Notes: generated by a model from the sequence alone, not told the origin. A stretch of 64,000 nt of DNA from Absidia repens (GCA_002105175.1 MCGE01000013.1:62001-126000), one strand, 5' to 3'. Numbered from the stretch's first letter, positions 37,381 through 49,845 are shown. Program-made: numbers and translations.

Positions 37381-37759
37381 TGATCAAAAAGTCGAATCAG
37401 ATCAGGTTGTACGGTTGACGAAGGATTGCAGGGAGCAACAAGTAAAAAAAAAAAGGGGGGAAAGTTGGATATGGCCACGGTTATACCGAAAAATACGAGA
37501 AGAAGGGAGGGGAGAAATAAAATAAAATTAGAAAGAAAGAGAAGAAATCAGATCAAAAGAGGTGAATGATTTTTTAAAACCCAATTTCTGTGCCACTTTT
37601 GTGCGGATAAAAATAGACAATTTTTTTATTGAAAAAGAAGACAGGGAATAACCCAGCGCTATATATATACAATAACTTTCACTATCAAAAACACACAGAT
37701 ATAAAAACTAACAAACTGATTGATATGCTATAAAATAATCCATAAAAATATAATATCTC
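37381..37759. other. Intergenic: 5' flank of Cps1-like gene, 3' flank of FCP1-like gene
   Basis: AT-rich, with no supported exon. Reading frames from GTG at 37478 run through here but have no ATG or homology. Confidence 0.55.
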
Positions 37760-38717
37760 CTAGAGCTGAAGACGGCTCACCCTTGCTGTCAAATCGTCAG
37801 TACCAAGATCACATAAGATAGGAGCTGGATCTTCGCCATATTTGTTGAATATGTAATGATAACATTGAGTGGAACGGGCAACACCAGGCAAACTATCATC
37901 CGATGGATCGCCGTTATCGTCGTCGTCATTATCATCATCATCATCATCACCATTACTGTTGCTGTTGGTTGCGTTCGCTGGGGATACATAAGGATGGTTC
38001 TTGATATAATTGCTGACATTGTCCTGGTATTGAACTTTTTCCAAATACGATTGCACCGATGCCAATTCATATTCACCATGATTTCGGAAAGTGGAGGAAT
38101 GATGATCAAATTCTGACACCACGCAGTGATTGTGAGGTTGTAAAATCGTCTTTTCCGGTGAGTCATCCATCAAGATGGTATTGGTCGCGTCATAGTCTGG
38201 TAAGCTTTTCCATATGAATTCCAAGTCCTTGATCGTCACTACTTTTGAATTGTAATCCTTCGTTGAAAGGCCAAAGTTCGTTCTGTCCCAGATTAAACGC
38301 AGCTTTTTCCTATGTTCACCAAAGATTCGGCACATTTTATCTACATTGTGCGGTCGCGCTATAAAGCAAAAAAAAAAAAAAAAAAAAAAAAAAGAAAGAT
38401 ATCGTCAGTAGTGTTTCTTCTAATGGTGTCAGTAAGAAGAATACTTCCCTCCTCCTCCTCCTCCTCCTCCTCCTCCTCCTCCTCTTCTCCTTACCTGAAC
38501 TCCAAACCATAACGGTGAAATTATCAAAGATGTAGTCAAAGAAGCGATTGTGATAAGGTCGTAGGTAAAGAGAGCCCGTCGATTTCATCCGAGACACCAA
38601 AGTACCATTAAGGTCAAGAATCAGCAGTTGTTTGGGGCGTGCAACAGAATCCAAGGTCTTTGAGAGTACGTTTGCTTGATCCAAGTATCCTTTAGAAGGA
38701 TTGCGTACAGTCACCAT
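37760..38717 (-). CDS. FCP1-homology (NIF/HAD) domain protein with DLNGTL variant motif
   Basis: HAD-superfamily protein of the FCP1/SCP phosphatase group. Two exons: 38717-38495 and 38358-37760; 822 nt, 273 residues. The nucleophile motif reads LLILDLNGTLVSR, so the second Asp of DxDGT is Asn. The partner motif LMDDSPEKT is intact at about residues 125-133. Between them lies RPYHNRFFDYIFDNFTVMVWSSG, a normal FCP1-domain helix-strand unit. An acidic Asp-rich linker at about 205-225 precedes the C-terminal helices. The Asp-to-Asn change at the general acid/base position is known in a fungal subgroup and may reduce or abolish phosphatase activity. The intron holds a (CCT)n repeat at about 38451-38483 and a 26-nt poly(A). 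Confidence 0.85.
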
Positions 38718-39149
38718 TGGTTATATTTGATGTTATCGGAAGCGGAAGAGAAAGGTGACAAGTGATAAACTGCGGTGAGCGTCCTGGTGGAGATTTAAAT
38801 AGTTCCCTTTTTTTTAAAAAAAAAAAAAATAGAGGGCCGACCCCTGATATTTTTAATTTCACAGCAGTAACTACAGTCAAAATATCCGGAAAGATCACCC
38901 ACCTTCCGTTTTTTTTTTTTTTTTATTGATACAAAATGATTGAATATTTATTTAAAAAGAAAAACAAAGTTAAAAAAATAGTAGTGAATAGTATAAATTA
39001 TAGAGGTAGATAAAACAGTAAATATGGCGGTAGCGGAAAGGAATAATAAAGTGAGCTGTAAAATGTAATATGATATATAAATAGTAGAAAGAAGGTAAAA
39101 AAAATAAAATAAAAAAAAGAGTGATAGAGAGTGGGGAGGGATATGTAAA
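38718..39149. other. Intergenic between FCP1-like gene start and Sec7-PH gene stop
   Basis: Poly(A) (about 38817-38829) and poly(T) (about 38910-38924) runs flank the FCP1-like promoter. The remainder is the AT-rich 3' flank of the Sec7 gene. No exon was seen. Confidence 0.55.
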
Positions 39150-42100
39150 CTAAAGATCCAATTCGTTTTCAATTTCCTTGATAAGATCCATATCATGAAA
39201 GTCAATAAGGCCTACGTTATCCAAAGCGCCTTGACCCAAGCCCACATTTCCTGAACCCGATGTTGGAGAAGCCAACAATTGGATGCTATTTTCCAGGGCA
39301 TCGCAGTAATGCTGATATTTGATGATGTCGCCAAGCAAATAGGACGATTTGAGACTCCAGTTGGAAAGTGCGCGTTTGTAATTGAAGGATCGCTTTGGGA
39401 ACCGAACAAGCATTTTAGTTTTAATTTCACGATGAGCATTGATTTCAGCGTTGAGCCATCGAAGATGTGCACTAAGAGCTTCAAGTTGACCTGTCGGATC
39501 GTCAGTGTAATTGCTTGGTACGCTGGGCGCCACAGGAGGCTGCCAATCATAGATCATCAAATCATCTGCGTCGTTGTCCCCAACCGTGTTCCCAGTCAAA
39601 CTGTCACCATTTTGAATAGCGTCTAGGTCCACAATCACATTGTTGAGACAATCACCCCACCCATAATCCATGCTGCCAACACCCCCTTGTAAAGGTTCCT
39701 TGCTTTGCCGTGCTGCCCAATAGTTGCATGTTGATACCCATGATGTCACGTCGTCCAGTGATGTTCCTTGGAATAGATACACGCCTCCATTTGGCTGCTG
39801 GAATGCAAATACATGTGGTCGGATCTTGTTGTAGCCTGGTGGTGGAAGCACATTTGACAATGTATGTTTCAAATCGATGGTCAAGACCAATAAATCCTTA
39901 AAAAACAAAAACATAAAAAGACAATAAATCATCACGTCCATTCATTTCATTCCTTCCTTTTCCAAAAGTACTTACATTCCATGAAGGATTGAACGTTGAT
40001 AAAGGCCCTTCGATATATTTTTTCGTGTGACGGATGTGATGCGGGCGGAGAAGATCGATCGAGCCTTGTGCCATGCGTTCCGTTTCCTTTTGACCAGGTA
40101 TATCATAGAGCTTGATAACACCTTGATCATCCACCACCATGAGTTGTTCCCTCCATTCTCTTGATTTTGCCTTTTGTTCGGAGCTTTCCAGTAAATGCTT
40201 GCACATCACCACCGATTCCTTGGCGTAAGGTGCGTCGTGCAGAAAGGTGCCAGGGGTAAATGAAACAGTTGATAATGTTGGAGACGCTGAGCTGAGCCGC
40301 CTACTACTGATAATCCCCGTATTGCGTTTTGATTGTCGAGTACTACAACTATCGTCGTTGGCCTTTGATGCTGATCCATCAATACCACTAGATAATGTTG
40401 AAGAACCAATCGATGTCAATGACCCATTGCTGTGGTACTTGGCGGATGTTGATGTCAGTGTTGAAGCCTGTCGAAGAGAGAGTGAGCGTGATAGACGTCT
40501 TGTTGCTGTTGACATTCTGTAAGGTGACGTTGCTGTTGAGGAGGTGGATGGTAAAGGCGAATGTTGCATCGATACCCTCGAAGGTGATAATGGTGATGCT
40601 GGTCGTGTCATTGGTGGTGTTTCGTAGTTGGTCAACATCATGCTTTCTCTTCCTGCTTTTCGAATAATAGAGTTAACCCCACGTTTCAAGGTTTCAACAT
40701 GCCGTAAACTATGTCCTGCTGATTTGATATCGCTGCCATCGGAAGGCGTTGTTGCATCATCGTTGACTATTGGTTGAAGGATTTGATAATTTTTAACAGA
40801 AATGTATAGTTCCTATAAACACCGCAATACAACATAAGTCTCTTTGTTCGTTCTGCCTGTCTGTCGTTGAGTATTTTGTTTACCTTGAGATACTTTTCCG
40901 TGTCCATATCAAAATGTGTTGAGCGATCAATTTCTGGATGTAGTCGTAGTTGAGAATGAATGGCGAGCATGGTATTTTTCACAAATTCTTGTTTCGTCAT
41001 GCGGTGGTGATTGCCTTGAGCCACATGCAAGTCTGTATTCAGTAAAAGCAAGGAATAGACAACTGCGTACACCACATCTACAAGGCAAAAGCAAATAGAA
41101 ATGAAAAAAAGTCAGTGCACAGATTTTAGTAAACTTTATTTTTTGCTTTTACCTGCACATTTAAAGTTTGACCGTGGGTTACAATCCCAATATCTGTGAG
41201 CAAACACTTCCAAGATGCGATCGATTTGTTGAGCTTCCGCTTTGAAATACAATTTGCTACATAGTTTTCTACACAAAAGGATAATGTCAATAATTGGTAT
41301 ATGGATATGCCCCCCCTTTTTTTTTTACACCATTCACATCATCTTACCTGAACGCACTGTCTAGATTCATATCCCCAAAATAGAATAAATCCATATAGCA
41401 AACGAGTGTTTCCGCATTGTATTTTGTTCTACCAATAATAATGATAATAATAATAAGGGGTAAGTCATCCTAACTTTATTTTCCTCTTGTGCGCCATGAT
41501 TTTTATTGTACTTGCGATTGACCCAACCATTCAGCATAATGGTCAACTGGTAAGACGGATTCATCACAATCCCAAAATCGTTTTGCTGTTTCCTTTGCTT
41601 TGGGAGAGAGGTGCGTTGGTCGATTCCACACGTTGGACAGCCTAGGGTCGCGTACCTGATCCACTAGTTCCTGTGATGATGCTGCATCGCTGTTATTCCA
41701 TGCCTCGTCCAATGATTTGGAAAACATTTCAGAGAGAGCCTTGATTGATCGAGACCTTTCATGGTGGAGCCCACGTGATGATGGTGATGATGACGCCAAA
41801 TCCTGCAGCTGCGGTGAGGTGTCGGTCCGATGATTGTCATTGCCGCCCATTAATATGTTTGCCGTATGTGCCCTAAGTGCCTCCTTATCCTCTTTGGAAA
41901 GTTCAGGAGAATCGTATTCATCATCGACGTCGTCGTCATTCATTTCCGAGAGTGGTCGTGGTGGTGGAGTTGCTGTTTCCATGATGGTCGTCACTGTCGT
42001 GTCATCCACTGTGTTGCTGTTCAAGTTACTGATCCCGCTGAATCTTTTATTGATCGTTCCATCGCCCACACTTTTCCGTTTCCAATCAAGCATGGCTTGG

Positions 42101-43209
42101 GCCAGATCATCAGGAGGAAGAAGCGAGTTCCGAAGTTGTTGTTGTTGTTGTCGACTACGACGTTGAGGGTGATGTACGGAGGGATGCATATTGACCACCA
42201 AACCACCAGCACTGCCAAAACGCCCAGCACTGAGCCGATGAGTAAGACTAGACCTTTTCTTTTTGCCAATAGAGCCACCTTTCTCAGAATATAATTCATC
42301 GGAAGCATCCACAAATGACTCATCGCTACTGCTGCTGCTATCGTCGTCGTCGTCGCCGTCGTCATTGTTGTGAATGTTGTTCATGCTAAGACGTTTTTCA
42401 TCATTTGTTGCATTGTTCATAGGATCATTGCCATCATCTTCGTCAGTGGTACCTGAAAAGGCCGAGTAAACACTACCCCCATCATCAGTAAGGGACACGC
42501 GTTGTTCAGTGATCATATCTGTTGTTGTTGTTGTTGTTGTTATATTTCCAGCTGACTTTGGAGGCGGATGAAAAACAGAGGGCAAAGTTGCTGATCGTCT
42601 TCTTTGCGCTTTGTCTAAATCGGTTGCTGCTATGAGTTGGGGATTCTTTGTCGTCTTGATTTTATCGTCATAATCAGGCGGATAGCGACCAGCAATGGGT
42701 GTTGACAGATTTGTACGAGCCGAAGGAAGAGAATGATGATGTACAGTTGGTGAGGTGTCCTTGTTCCATAGAGTTGATCCATGATGATCAGACTTGTTTG
42801 GAAAAAAGAGAGAGGAAACTGATAAGCAATAATACTATGATACTTTCATGCTCGTTCCTGCTTTTTTCATACCTTGGAAGTGAATCGTTTCAGCATGCGT
42901 TTTCCAATCCCTTTATTCTTTTTCGGCTTCTATAAACACAAAAAAGATATTAAATAGTGTCCGTTGTATCATAATTGATAGAGGCGAATTTAGACTTACA
43001 TTGATTGCTTGTGTCAAACGATTGGTATCATCAGAAGGTATCATTGGGGAGTTGTTGTTATTGGGAGCTGAGGTCGCGTTGGTGTTAGTAGTATCGTAGG
43101 CATAAACTTGAGGCGAAGTTGCGAGAAACCTTGACAAGAAGTGTTTTGATCTTGATCCTCGGTTACCGTTAGCAGATTGTTGAGATGTCACGGGCGGATG
43201 CTGTGTCAT
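39150..43209 (-). CDS. Sec7-PH domain Arf guanine nucleotide exchange factor
   Basis: Cytosolic/membrane-associated exchange factor for Arf GTPases, with EFA6-like order Sec7, PH, coiled coil. Eight exons: 43209-43000, 42929-42873, 42792-41512, 41469-41348, 41268-41153, 41077-40884, 40812-39976, 39896-39150; 3564 nt, 1187 residues. Residues 1-500 are Ser/Asn/Asp-rich. The Sec7 domain (about 500-690) has the glutamic-finger motif FKAEAQQID and the motif-2 region LLLLNTDLHVAQGNHHRMTK. A Ser-rich linker follows. A split PH domain lies at about 850-1000 (EQLMVVDDQGVIKLYDI; HVFAFQQPNGGVYLFQG). A C-terminal helix follows (about 1065-1160). The splice between exons 3 and 4 is uncertain: the acceptor that keeps frame makes a 42-nt intron and translates an (ATT)n repeat. 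Confidence 0.85.
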
Positions 43210-43493
43210 TGTATTGATCTAATAGGAGACCCAAATAAATGATAAAGGGATTGTTTTATTTTTTCGATAAGGTATAACAATAAAAAGAAATATATATATA
43301 TATAAAAGAAAACAGAAAATAAAAAGGGAAGAAGGGGGGGAGTAAGGGAAAAAAAGGGGTTTCAATAAAAATGAATGTCAAATAATCAAATTTAAAAAGA
43401 TTCATAGAAGCGTGTGTCACAGACACCTACCTAATATATGGAAGTTTGCCACATGTTTTCTTCGTCCAATCACCCATAATCATCACCATCAAA
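43210..43493. other. Short intergenic region between LYR gene stop and Sec7-PH gene start
   Basis: The promoter of the Sec7-PH gene and the 3' flank of the LYR gene, under 300 bp. It contains a short (TA)n stretch near 43292-43302. Confidence 0.5.
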
Positions 43494-43958
43494 CTAGGCG
43501 ACATATCTTTTGCGCATGGTACGATATTTCTTGAGGTAATACATCATTTCTAGTTCTATAGAAACAAGTTCAAAATTTCAGTTATTTGACTAGTATTCAA
43601 TATATCTACACGCACTTGTCTTCTATGTATAATATTTACCTTTGCAGACATATTCGCCCAGGGCAATGGCTTTCTTGATTTCCTCCTCGTCTTGCAAGTC
43701 CTTCTTTTTCATAAACGCGGCTTTAAGCTTGGGCCTAAAAAAGTCTTTGTAACCAGCAGGATATTCACGGCCTAGATAGGATAACTATAACACCCAAACA
43801 AGAATGGCGAGAAATGAGTCAAGAGGTACATATGCACAGCCACGCACACAAATACACACACATGCAGATATTGTTTTGTGAATTGTTTCTTCGATAAAAG
43901 CTTTTCTATTTACCTGTTTGTATAAAGCAATCACTTGAGGACGCAATGCTTGTGACAT
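43494..43958 (-). CDS. ETFRF1: LYR-family protein, ETFRF1 / LYRM5 homologue
   Basis: Small mitochondrial-type LYR protein. Its animal homologue ETFRF1 (LYRM5) binds electron transfer flavoprotein and modulates its FAD content. Three exons: 43958-43914, 43784-43640, 43555-43494; 252 nt, 83 residues (human about 90). The family pattern is clear: [18 protein letters not shown] near the N-terminus, then [18 protein letters not shown], then a C-terminal helix ending [15 protein letters not shown]. The tripeptide is LYK rather than LYR, as in LYRM5 itself. The short exons explain why no single reading frame reveals the gene. Confidence 0.9.
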
Positions 43959-44384
43959 TGTAAAGAAAAAAAAAAAGGTAATGTTGTAAAAGGAAAAGGT
44001 TGCAATCAATTTTTGGTGTGTGAATTTTCGGGCAGCCTAGAAAAGTATTCAAACACCGACATCTGGCGATTGCTACATGAGACAAAGGTAAAACGAATGA
44101 AGATGGTGGTATAATAAAATTGTGATGGGGAAAAAAAAAATGCACTATTGAAACATGAAGCAATGTATTCTTTTTATTTGATAAAAGGAAAGGAGATATA
44201 AATCATTGATTCAATGATAGAAATGTATACACAAAAAAAAAAAAAAAAAATATAGCAAGAGAGAAAAAGGAATATAAAGAAACAGATAGAGGGGAAAAAG
44301 AGTTGAAGCTAAAGTATAAGAATAAATGACAATAAATATAAATAAATAAATATATATATATATATATATATATCATTGCCAATA
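43959..44384. other. Intergenic: LYR gene promoter and DUF3020 gene 3' flank
   Basis: Contains poly(A) runs at about 43966-43977 and 44234-44250 and a (TA)n stretch at about 44351-44373. No exon was recognised. Confidence 0.55.
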
Positions 44385-46533
44385 TCATGGGCGCCAACCA
44401 GCATTCAATTCCATAAGGGTCATCACAGCGTCCATTGGGTAATCATTTTTTTTCTCGGTACCTTGATCCTTCTTGGTGTCATTCTTGTCTACGTCTTCCA
44501 TAGGCGTATCCTCTGTTTTGATATTTACCATTGATTCCACAGGGGTTGCTGTAAGGATGGTGGCGCTAGTGCTAGAAGCAGAAACTGGAGGGGTAGTCGC
44601 AGCCATAGTGGCAGTGATAGCAGTAGCGGGATCGGATACAGTAATGGAAGTGTTTATTGTTGGTGATGATGATGATAACGATGAAGATACTGCAGATGTC
44701 TCTGATATTGTAGTTGGTATTGTTGTTGTTGAGGTGGTGGTGGTCGTTGTTGTTGACGTTGAAGGATTATCTGGAGTGGATTGATCCAAATGATGGGTGG
44801 CACCAGTGAGAGCTTGGGATGTAAATTGTTTCATAATTTCAGCAGCTGCCAGATCAATTTTACTTTGGTCCAATTCCATTCGATTGTCATCTTTATTGTC
44901 GTCTCTGGGTGTGATCAGCGGTTGTTGCGAGTGATGTGGTAGTGCAATAAATGGTGCTGATGGATCGCCTGCTGCACCACTTGTCGTTTGTGTTGAGGGT
45001 GTCATAGAAGAAGAGGTATGTGGATGGGAGAGTGAATGTGTAGGTGATACTGGTCCAGTTGTCGTCACCGTTTGAGCCAGTAATTGAGAAAGCTGCAAAA
45101 GTTGTGGATTCTGTAACGCCGCCACCAGTGCTGCAGTGCTATTTTTTGTCTTTTCAGAGTCTTGTTGATCCATTCCAAATAAACTTTGATAATGCTGCAG
45201 TAGTTTGTGTTGAAGTTGTGCGATGGCTGCAGATTCTGAATCATCAGCCATTTGTGATGTTGGAGAGTGAGTAGCGGCCAAAGCCCCATTGACTGCTTGC
45301 TTGCGTCGTTCCTTTTCTTGCCGTTTGACCCGACGTCGTTGAAATTCTTCTGCTACCCATTTTTTCTTGTGTTCCGAAGGTTCCAAACCAAATAATTTGT
45401 GGGATCGCTTGTTGACGCGGCATCGTAAGTCATTATCTTTGTCTATGTCATTGTAAAGATAAAGGATGAGCTAACCTTCCAAGAGTTGACTATCATCATC
45501 CTTTTCCTATCACTTACTTCTTTCTTCATTGTTCACTCGCCAACGTTGTTTTCTTGTGCGATTTTCGTCTCTGATCTAATGATGATAATGAATTATTATT
45601 AGTATAGTTATACAGATAATACATGTATTTTCTTTAACAAAATATATTACCTTTTGCTTAACCATCTGTTGCTTCAATTGTTCGGCCGGGGAAAGGTCAG
45701 GAATTTGGGTCATAGGTTGAGGAGTAACCACAGGGTATGGACCAGTTTGGCTAACATCTACATTTGCCACAGTGACAGGTGATGAGGAAGATGCCGTTGA
45801 CATTTGATCTTGTTGTCGTTGGGGCTGAGTTTGACGTTGTTGTTCCTGTTGCTGGTGAGTTTCCTGTTGTTGCTGTTGCTGCTGCTGTTGCTGCTGTTGG
45901 CTCAAGACATTCAATGCATCAAACACACTTTGAATAGTAGCTTCCATAGCATTGAGGCAAAGGTCGTCTTGTAAGGGCATGGACATGGGCACCTGGACTG
46001 GCGTAGCAGTAAAAGAGGACGATGTAGTGGTAGAGGTGTCCTCTTCTTTTACAGTATCTTCATGTTGTGGCTGTTTCAATGTTGCGGTGGAAGCTTGTTG
46101 AGTTGTTGTTGGAGAAGTGGTGCAAAGATCATCGGAAGAGGGTTCGGTCTTGATAAGCATCGCCAATGAAAAGAGCCCAAGGGAGAGAAGAAAAGATTTG
46201 TGGTGGTGGTGGTGATGGTGGCTGTGGTATGTGGGTGTTGAGGGTAATAGCAAGGAGAAAGGGGACTAAAAATGCAAAATGAAATCCTTAGTCCATACAT
46301 TAACTACACCTTCATCTTACAATTCCTGCATCTTTTTCTCGTAAAAGAAGACTTACCGAAAAAGTTCCAAAGTGACTAGTTTGATCAATGTCAAAGGTTA
46401 CAGGAATTTGTAGGACTGTTGAATCGTGACAAAGAAAAAAAGAAGAGACAACTGAAAGCGAAAAAACCCAAAACTCCTCCTGATAATGAAAAAAAAAAAG
46501 TTTTTTTTTTTTCATTTTTACCTGATCGGTCAT
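44385..46533 (-). CDS. DUF3020-domain nuclear protein (putative transcription regulator)
   Basis: A fungal DUF3020-type protein whose biochemical role is not established. Exons supported by the domain: 46265-45651, 45575-45518, 45442-44385. Spliced together they give IRDENRTRKQRWRVNNEERN followed by KDNDLRCRVNKRSHKLFG and KKKWVAEEFQRRRVKRQEKE, the complete basic DUF3020 block. A Gln-rich region lies upstream (about 15 Gln near 45865-45900). A Ser/Thr-rich tail of about 280 residues lies downstream. The N-terminus is uncertain. ATG 46533 (exons 46533-46522 and 46479-46357) keeps an open frame to 621 residues, but the text is not protein-like and includes seven consecutive His. ATG 46160 (MLIKTEPSSDDLC) is the safer start. 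Confidence 0.75.
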
Positions 46534-48672
46534 TGAAGGAAACTAACCAATCATTTTTATCGTTCCTAATCAGGACGCCCTGTTGCAGCCAAACTTATTC
46601 AGGTCCAATTCTATTCAATACTCAAAAGTTCTTACATAACACCAATAAAGTACTTAATACTAATATTACCCGATTTTTTCCTTCTCTCTCAGGAAATTTT
46701 GCTAATAGAATTTCTACAGTATATCTTTACTGCGTTTTTATTTTTGATGGTCATGTTGAGCCGCGCTGCGCATACAGGCGATCAAAATAAACTGTATATC
46801 TATAGTCCTGATCCATATGTATAATCGATCTTATCTGTCAAGGTTAATGGTATATATATATTACACCACATATAATATCATTCCTATATAGAGAAATAAA
46901 AGTATATGCTTAGTCTTTGATTTTCTATATATCAATAGATAGGAATGTGCAATGATAAAATCAAATGAAGGCACGCCAACCTGTAAATCGTAAAAATATT
47001 TTACAGTGTTGCTATTTTCACTGCAGTTCAGCAATAACGTACAGTAAACATGAACCCTTGCACTGCTAAATAATTGACCTGCTGGATGTAAGGGAAAAAG
47101 GAGATTGTTGAAATATGCCTTCCGGTGAAATTGGATATACCACACCCTTTTCCAGAAGAATAGGCTCCATTGACTTCAGTGTAAGCTTCTTTTTTTAAAT
47201 CATGCCACATATATATGTATATATATAGAACGAGCTGGATATATACAGTATGTTCAATCTACTGAAGATTATGATGGAGGCATGGTCTAGATTGATAATA
47301 TGGACGGTCGAGCGGGAGTAGCGCTACATTTCATATCAAGTGACTTGGAATTATGAACCAGTCGCTAGGACTTAAGGCAGGTCAAGTATAAATAAACGTG
47401 TAAAATGATCTGTAGCGGCCGCTACACCCACAGTACGACCTGAATTTATTTACATAATTGGTTTAATGATAAGTGGTCTAAGACTACAAGCTAGTCTCTG
47501 GGTCTTTAAGGGGAAAAGTAATCATAATGGTGAATTAGAAAGCAGATGTTTCATAAGATACTTATAAAACGCCTTTAATGACAACATTTATTGACTATGT
47601 GCTGTGTCAAAGGATGGATAATAAAAAGGCGTACTTTATTGAAGCATACTGGTAGATACTAAACCTAAAAACGAGAGATTCATTAGAGGAAGCGTGACAG
47701 AGTTTACTGTGAGCTCTGATGAATGACCAACAATATTCTAAAGGGGTTTGGCACACTATACATGCTATGAGAAATACCAAGGGATATCTTTCATTGACGC
47801 ATAACAACAGTCAACACTAATCAAACGGGGTGATAGTAGTAAAATGGCAATCTAATAGGCAAAACATGAGAGAAAATAATGGGACTTTTTTTTATATGTA
47901 TAAAAGGAGGAATATTTTATTCAGATATAGATACAAGCTAAGGCGAAACTAACACTAACACTAAATAAACTCATGGAGGGCGTAAAGATCAGTTAATAGT
48001 GGTTCTAAATCTTGAATCCAAAATGAAAGGGTTTATGTAATCCCTGATCTCGAAATACTTCTATACAAGACCTGAAACTAATCTAAGATCAAAATAATCT
48101 CAAAGAGGTTACAATGATGATGTTTAAAAAAAAGAGAGAGAGAACAGCGGAAAATAAAGATCAGAGGGTGTAAATCAAAATTCACGTGGGCGGCATTTGA
48201 AATTAGCTTTTGGTAAATGTTGCTACATCTCAGACAAAACCGACAAAACTTCAAACCCCCAAGGCTTTTCGATAACAACTAAACCACACAAACTTTCTTC
48301 TTTTGACTTTCACTAACATATTATAGGGCTGAAATTTTTAATTTTGGGTAAAAGCATCCGCTCTCCATGAGACCTAATTTATGCTGGTTCTTGCAGAATT
48401 GCATCATACATACGTACTTACAAACAAAACAAAAGATATCATTTAAATCATACACAAATTGCTATTTCAGCGATAAAAACAAAGGTATCATCATGTTGTT
48501 TTTATTGTATTTCAAAAAAAGGGAGTAGATGAATGATAAGAGTATTGTCAACAATCGCTACGTGAAACTAAATGAGGAAGTATATATGTATGGTAAAGTA
48601 TAATTATATATGTATGGTAACGTATAACTATATATGTATAAACAAAGTGTAATGGGAAGAGAAATGGATATG
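46534..48672. other. Intergenic region with repeat copy C
   Basis: The left part is the 5' flank of the DUF3020 gene. About 47200-48205 is repeat copy C. About 48300-48670 is the GPATCH11 3' flank with three tandem copies of TATATATGTATGGTAAAGTATAA-like sequence near 48583-48645. No supported exon. Confidence 0.6.
47200..48205 (-). repeat. Dispersed repeat family, copy C (near full length)
   Basis: Reverse orientation. CACGTGGGCGGCATTTGAAA lies at 48183-48202; the core stem-loop region at 48024-48060 is decayed. AATAAAATAT-type block near 47910 and TTCAATAAAGTACG block near 47630. The left end shares ATCATGCCACAT..GAGCTGGATA with copy E. NotI-like GCGGCCGC lies at 47415-47422. Confidence 0.75.
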
Positions 48673-49845
48673 TCAATGATCATCTTCAGTCAATCCAGGG
48701 CAGTTTGTATTGAGGTCTTCTTCATTGTCATACTGAGCGCCACACCAAAAGCAGTAATCATAATGGGAACGTAGATAATCCACCAGTTTTCTCAATTGTT
48801 CGTCCAGCTGATTATAATTTTTTTTTAAAAAAAAAAAAGTAAAATGAGTAATGACATATTCCATCAGATAATATATATTCAACTTACCGGCAATGATTTC
48901 AGTTCGTCTATTTGTTCTTCTGTATAGGGACGATCAACATTTTCCTGTGATTCCTTTTTTTCCTCTTCTTTTTCTTCTTGCTTGTCGTCCTCAGCCTCGT
49001 TGTCGTCATTGTCCTCATATCTCTTGGGCAATAAATTCCATAGTATATTGTGCTCGATTTCCTAGTCATAAAAAAAAAAAAGTTGGTCGGATCAGTCAGG
49101 TCAGTCCTTCGCCATACTTATACGCTTGAATATATATACCTTTTCTTCATCCTTTTTCTGACAAATATGCACAGCGGCCGTCATCTGTCGTAGTCTTTTT
49201 CCTTCTTTTGCCTTTTCGGCCATCTGTTCTCTATAAAGAAGCGGATCCATGTCCAATTTTTTCCTCTTTTCAAGCGCTTCATGTTCTTCTTGAGCCAGTT
49301 TCCGTTTTTGAAGGGTATCAATACCTATCCCACCTCTGTCTATTACAAAAACAATAAACAAAGTTAGTTTCCCTCACAGACGATCGATCGATCCATCCTT
49401 CTTCTTTTTCTTTTTTTTTTTTATTTACTTTGTTTCAATTGTACAGCGATAGGTTCCTGTCGACCGGTTTGTCCGTCTTTCCCTAATCCAGACCCTTGTC
49501 TGAAGTTGAAATATGTATGTATTAGTATCATGCTTGATAGTTTGCGTCTTCTGTGTGATTTTTTTTTTTAACTATGACTTACTTGAATCCCATTTTCATC
49601 ATCATTTTCATGCCTTTGTTATCGTCCGTCAGTTGTTTTTGCAGTCCTTGTTCACGAGCTTCTTGTTCCAGTTCACGGCGTGGCTTGATGTAGGCTTTCT
49701 TCTGTTGTTCCCTTAGTTGTTCACGTCGTCGTTCGGTGTACGTCTTTTGTTTGTGTTTCTTTTCATATTGAGATGCTTGTTCCAAGAAGGCACCGGACAT
49801 GTAGTCGTCTTCTTCGTCGTCGGATGGGCTGCGATTGTTATGCAT
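48673..49845 (-). CDS. GPATCH11: G-patch domain protein, GPATCH11 homologue (with DUF4187)
   Basis: Probably a nuclear RNA-processing factor: G-patch proteins stimulate DEAH-box helicases. Five exons: 49845-49583, 49499-49429, 49339-49140, 49061-48888, 48807-48673; 843 nt, 280 residues (human about 285). A basic coiled-coil N-terminus (EKKHKQKTYTERRREQLREQ) leads to the G-patch MMMKMGFKQGSGLGKDGQ, IAVQLKQNRGGIG (residues about 80-118). A charged helix and acidic linker follow. The C-terminal DUF4187 block is YDYCFWCGAQYDNEEDLNTN ending in CPGLTEDDH, a Cys-x2-Cys..Cys element at the C-terminus. Frames join cleanly at all four introns. The first ATG in frame is used. Confidence 0.92.

Noticed and set aside
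37254..37478. Frame starting at 37478 as the N-terminus of the Cps1-like gene
   Set aside because: It begins with GTG, has no ATG before an upstream stop, and gives no family residues; ATG 37380 in another frame restores the conserved N-terminus.
47415..47422. GCGGCCGC as a sign of cloning-vector sequence
   Set aside because: It lies inside repeat copy C, whose flanks continue the genomic repeat; a single rare-cutter site is not evidence of vector.
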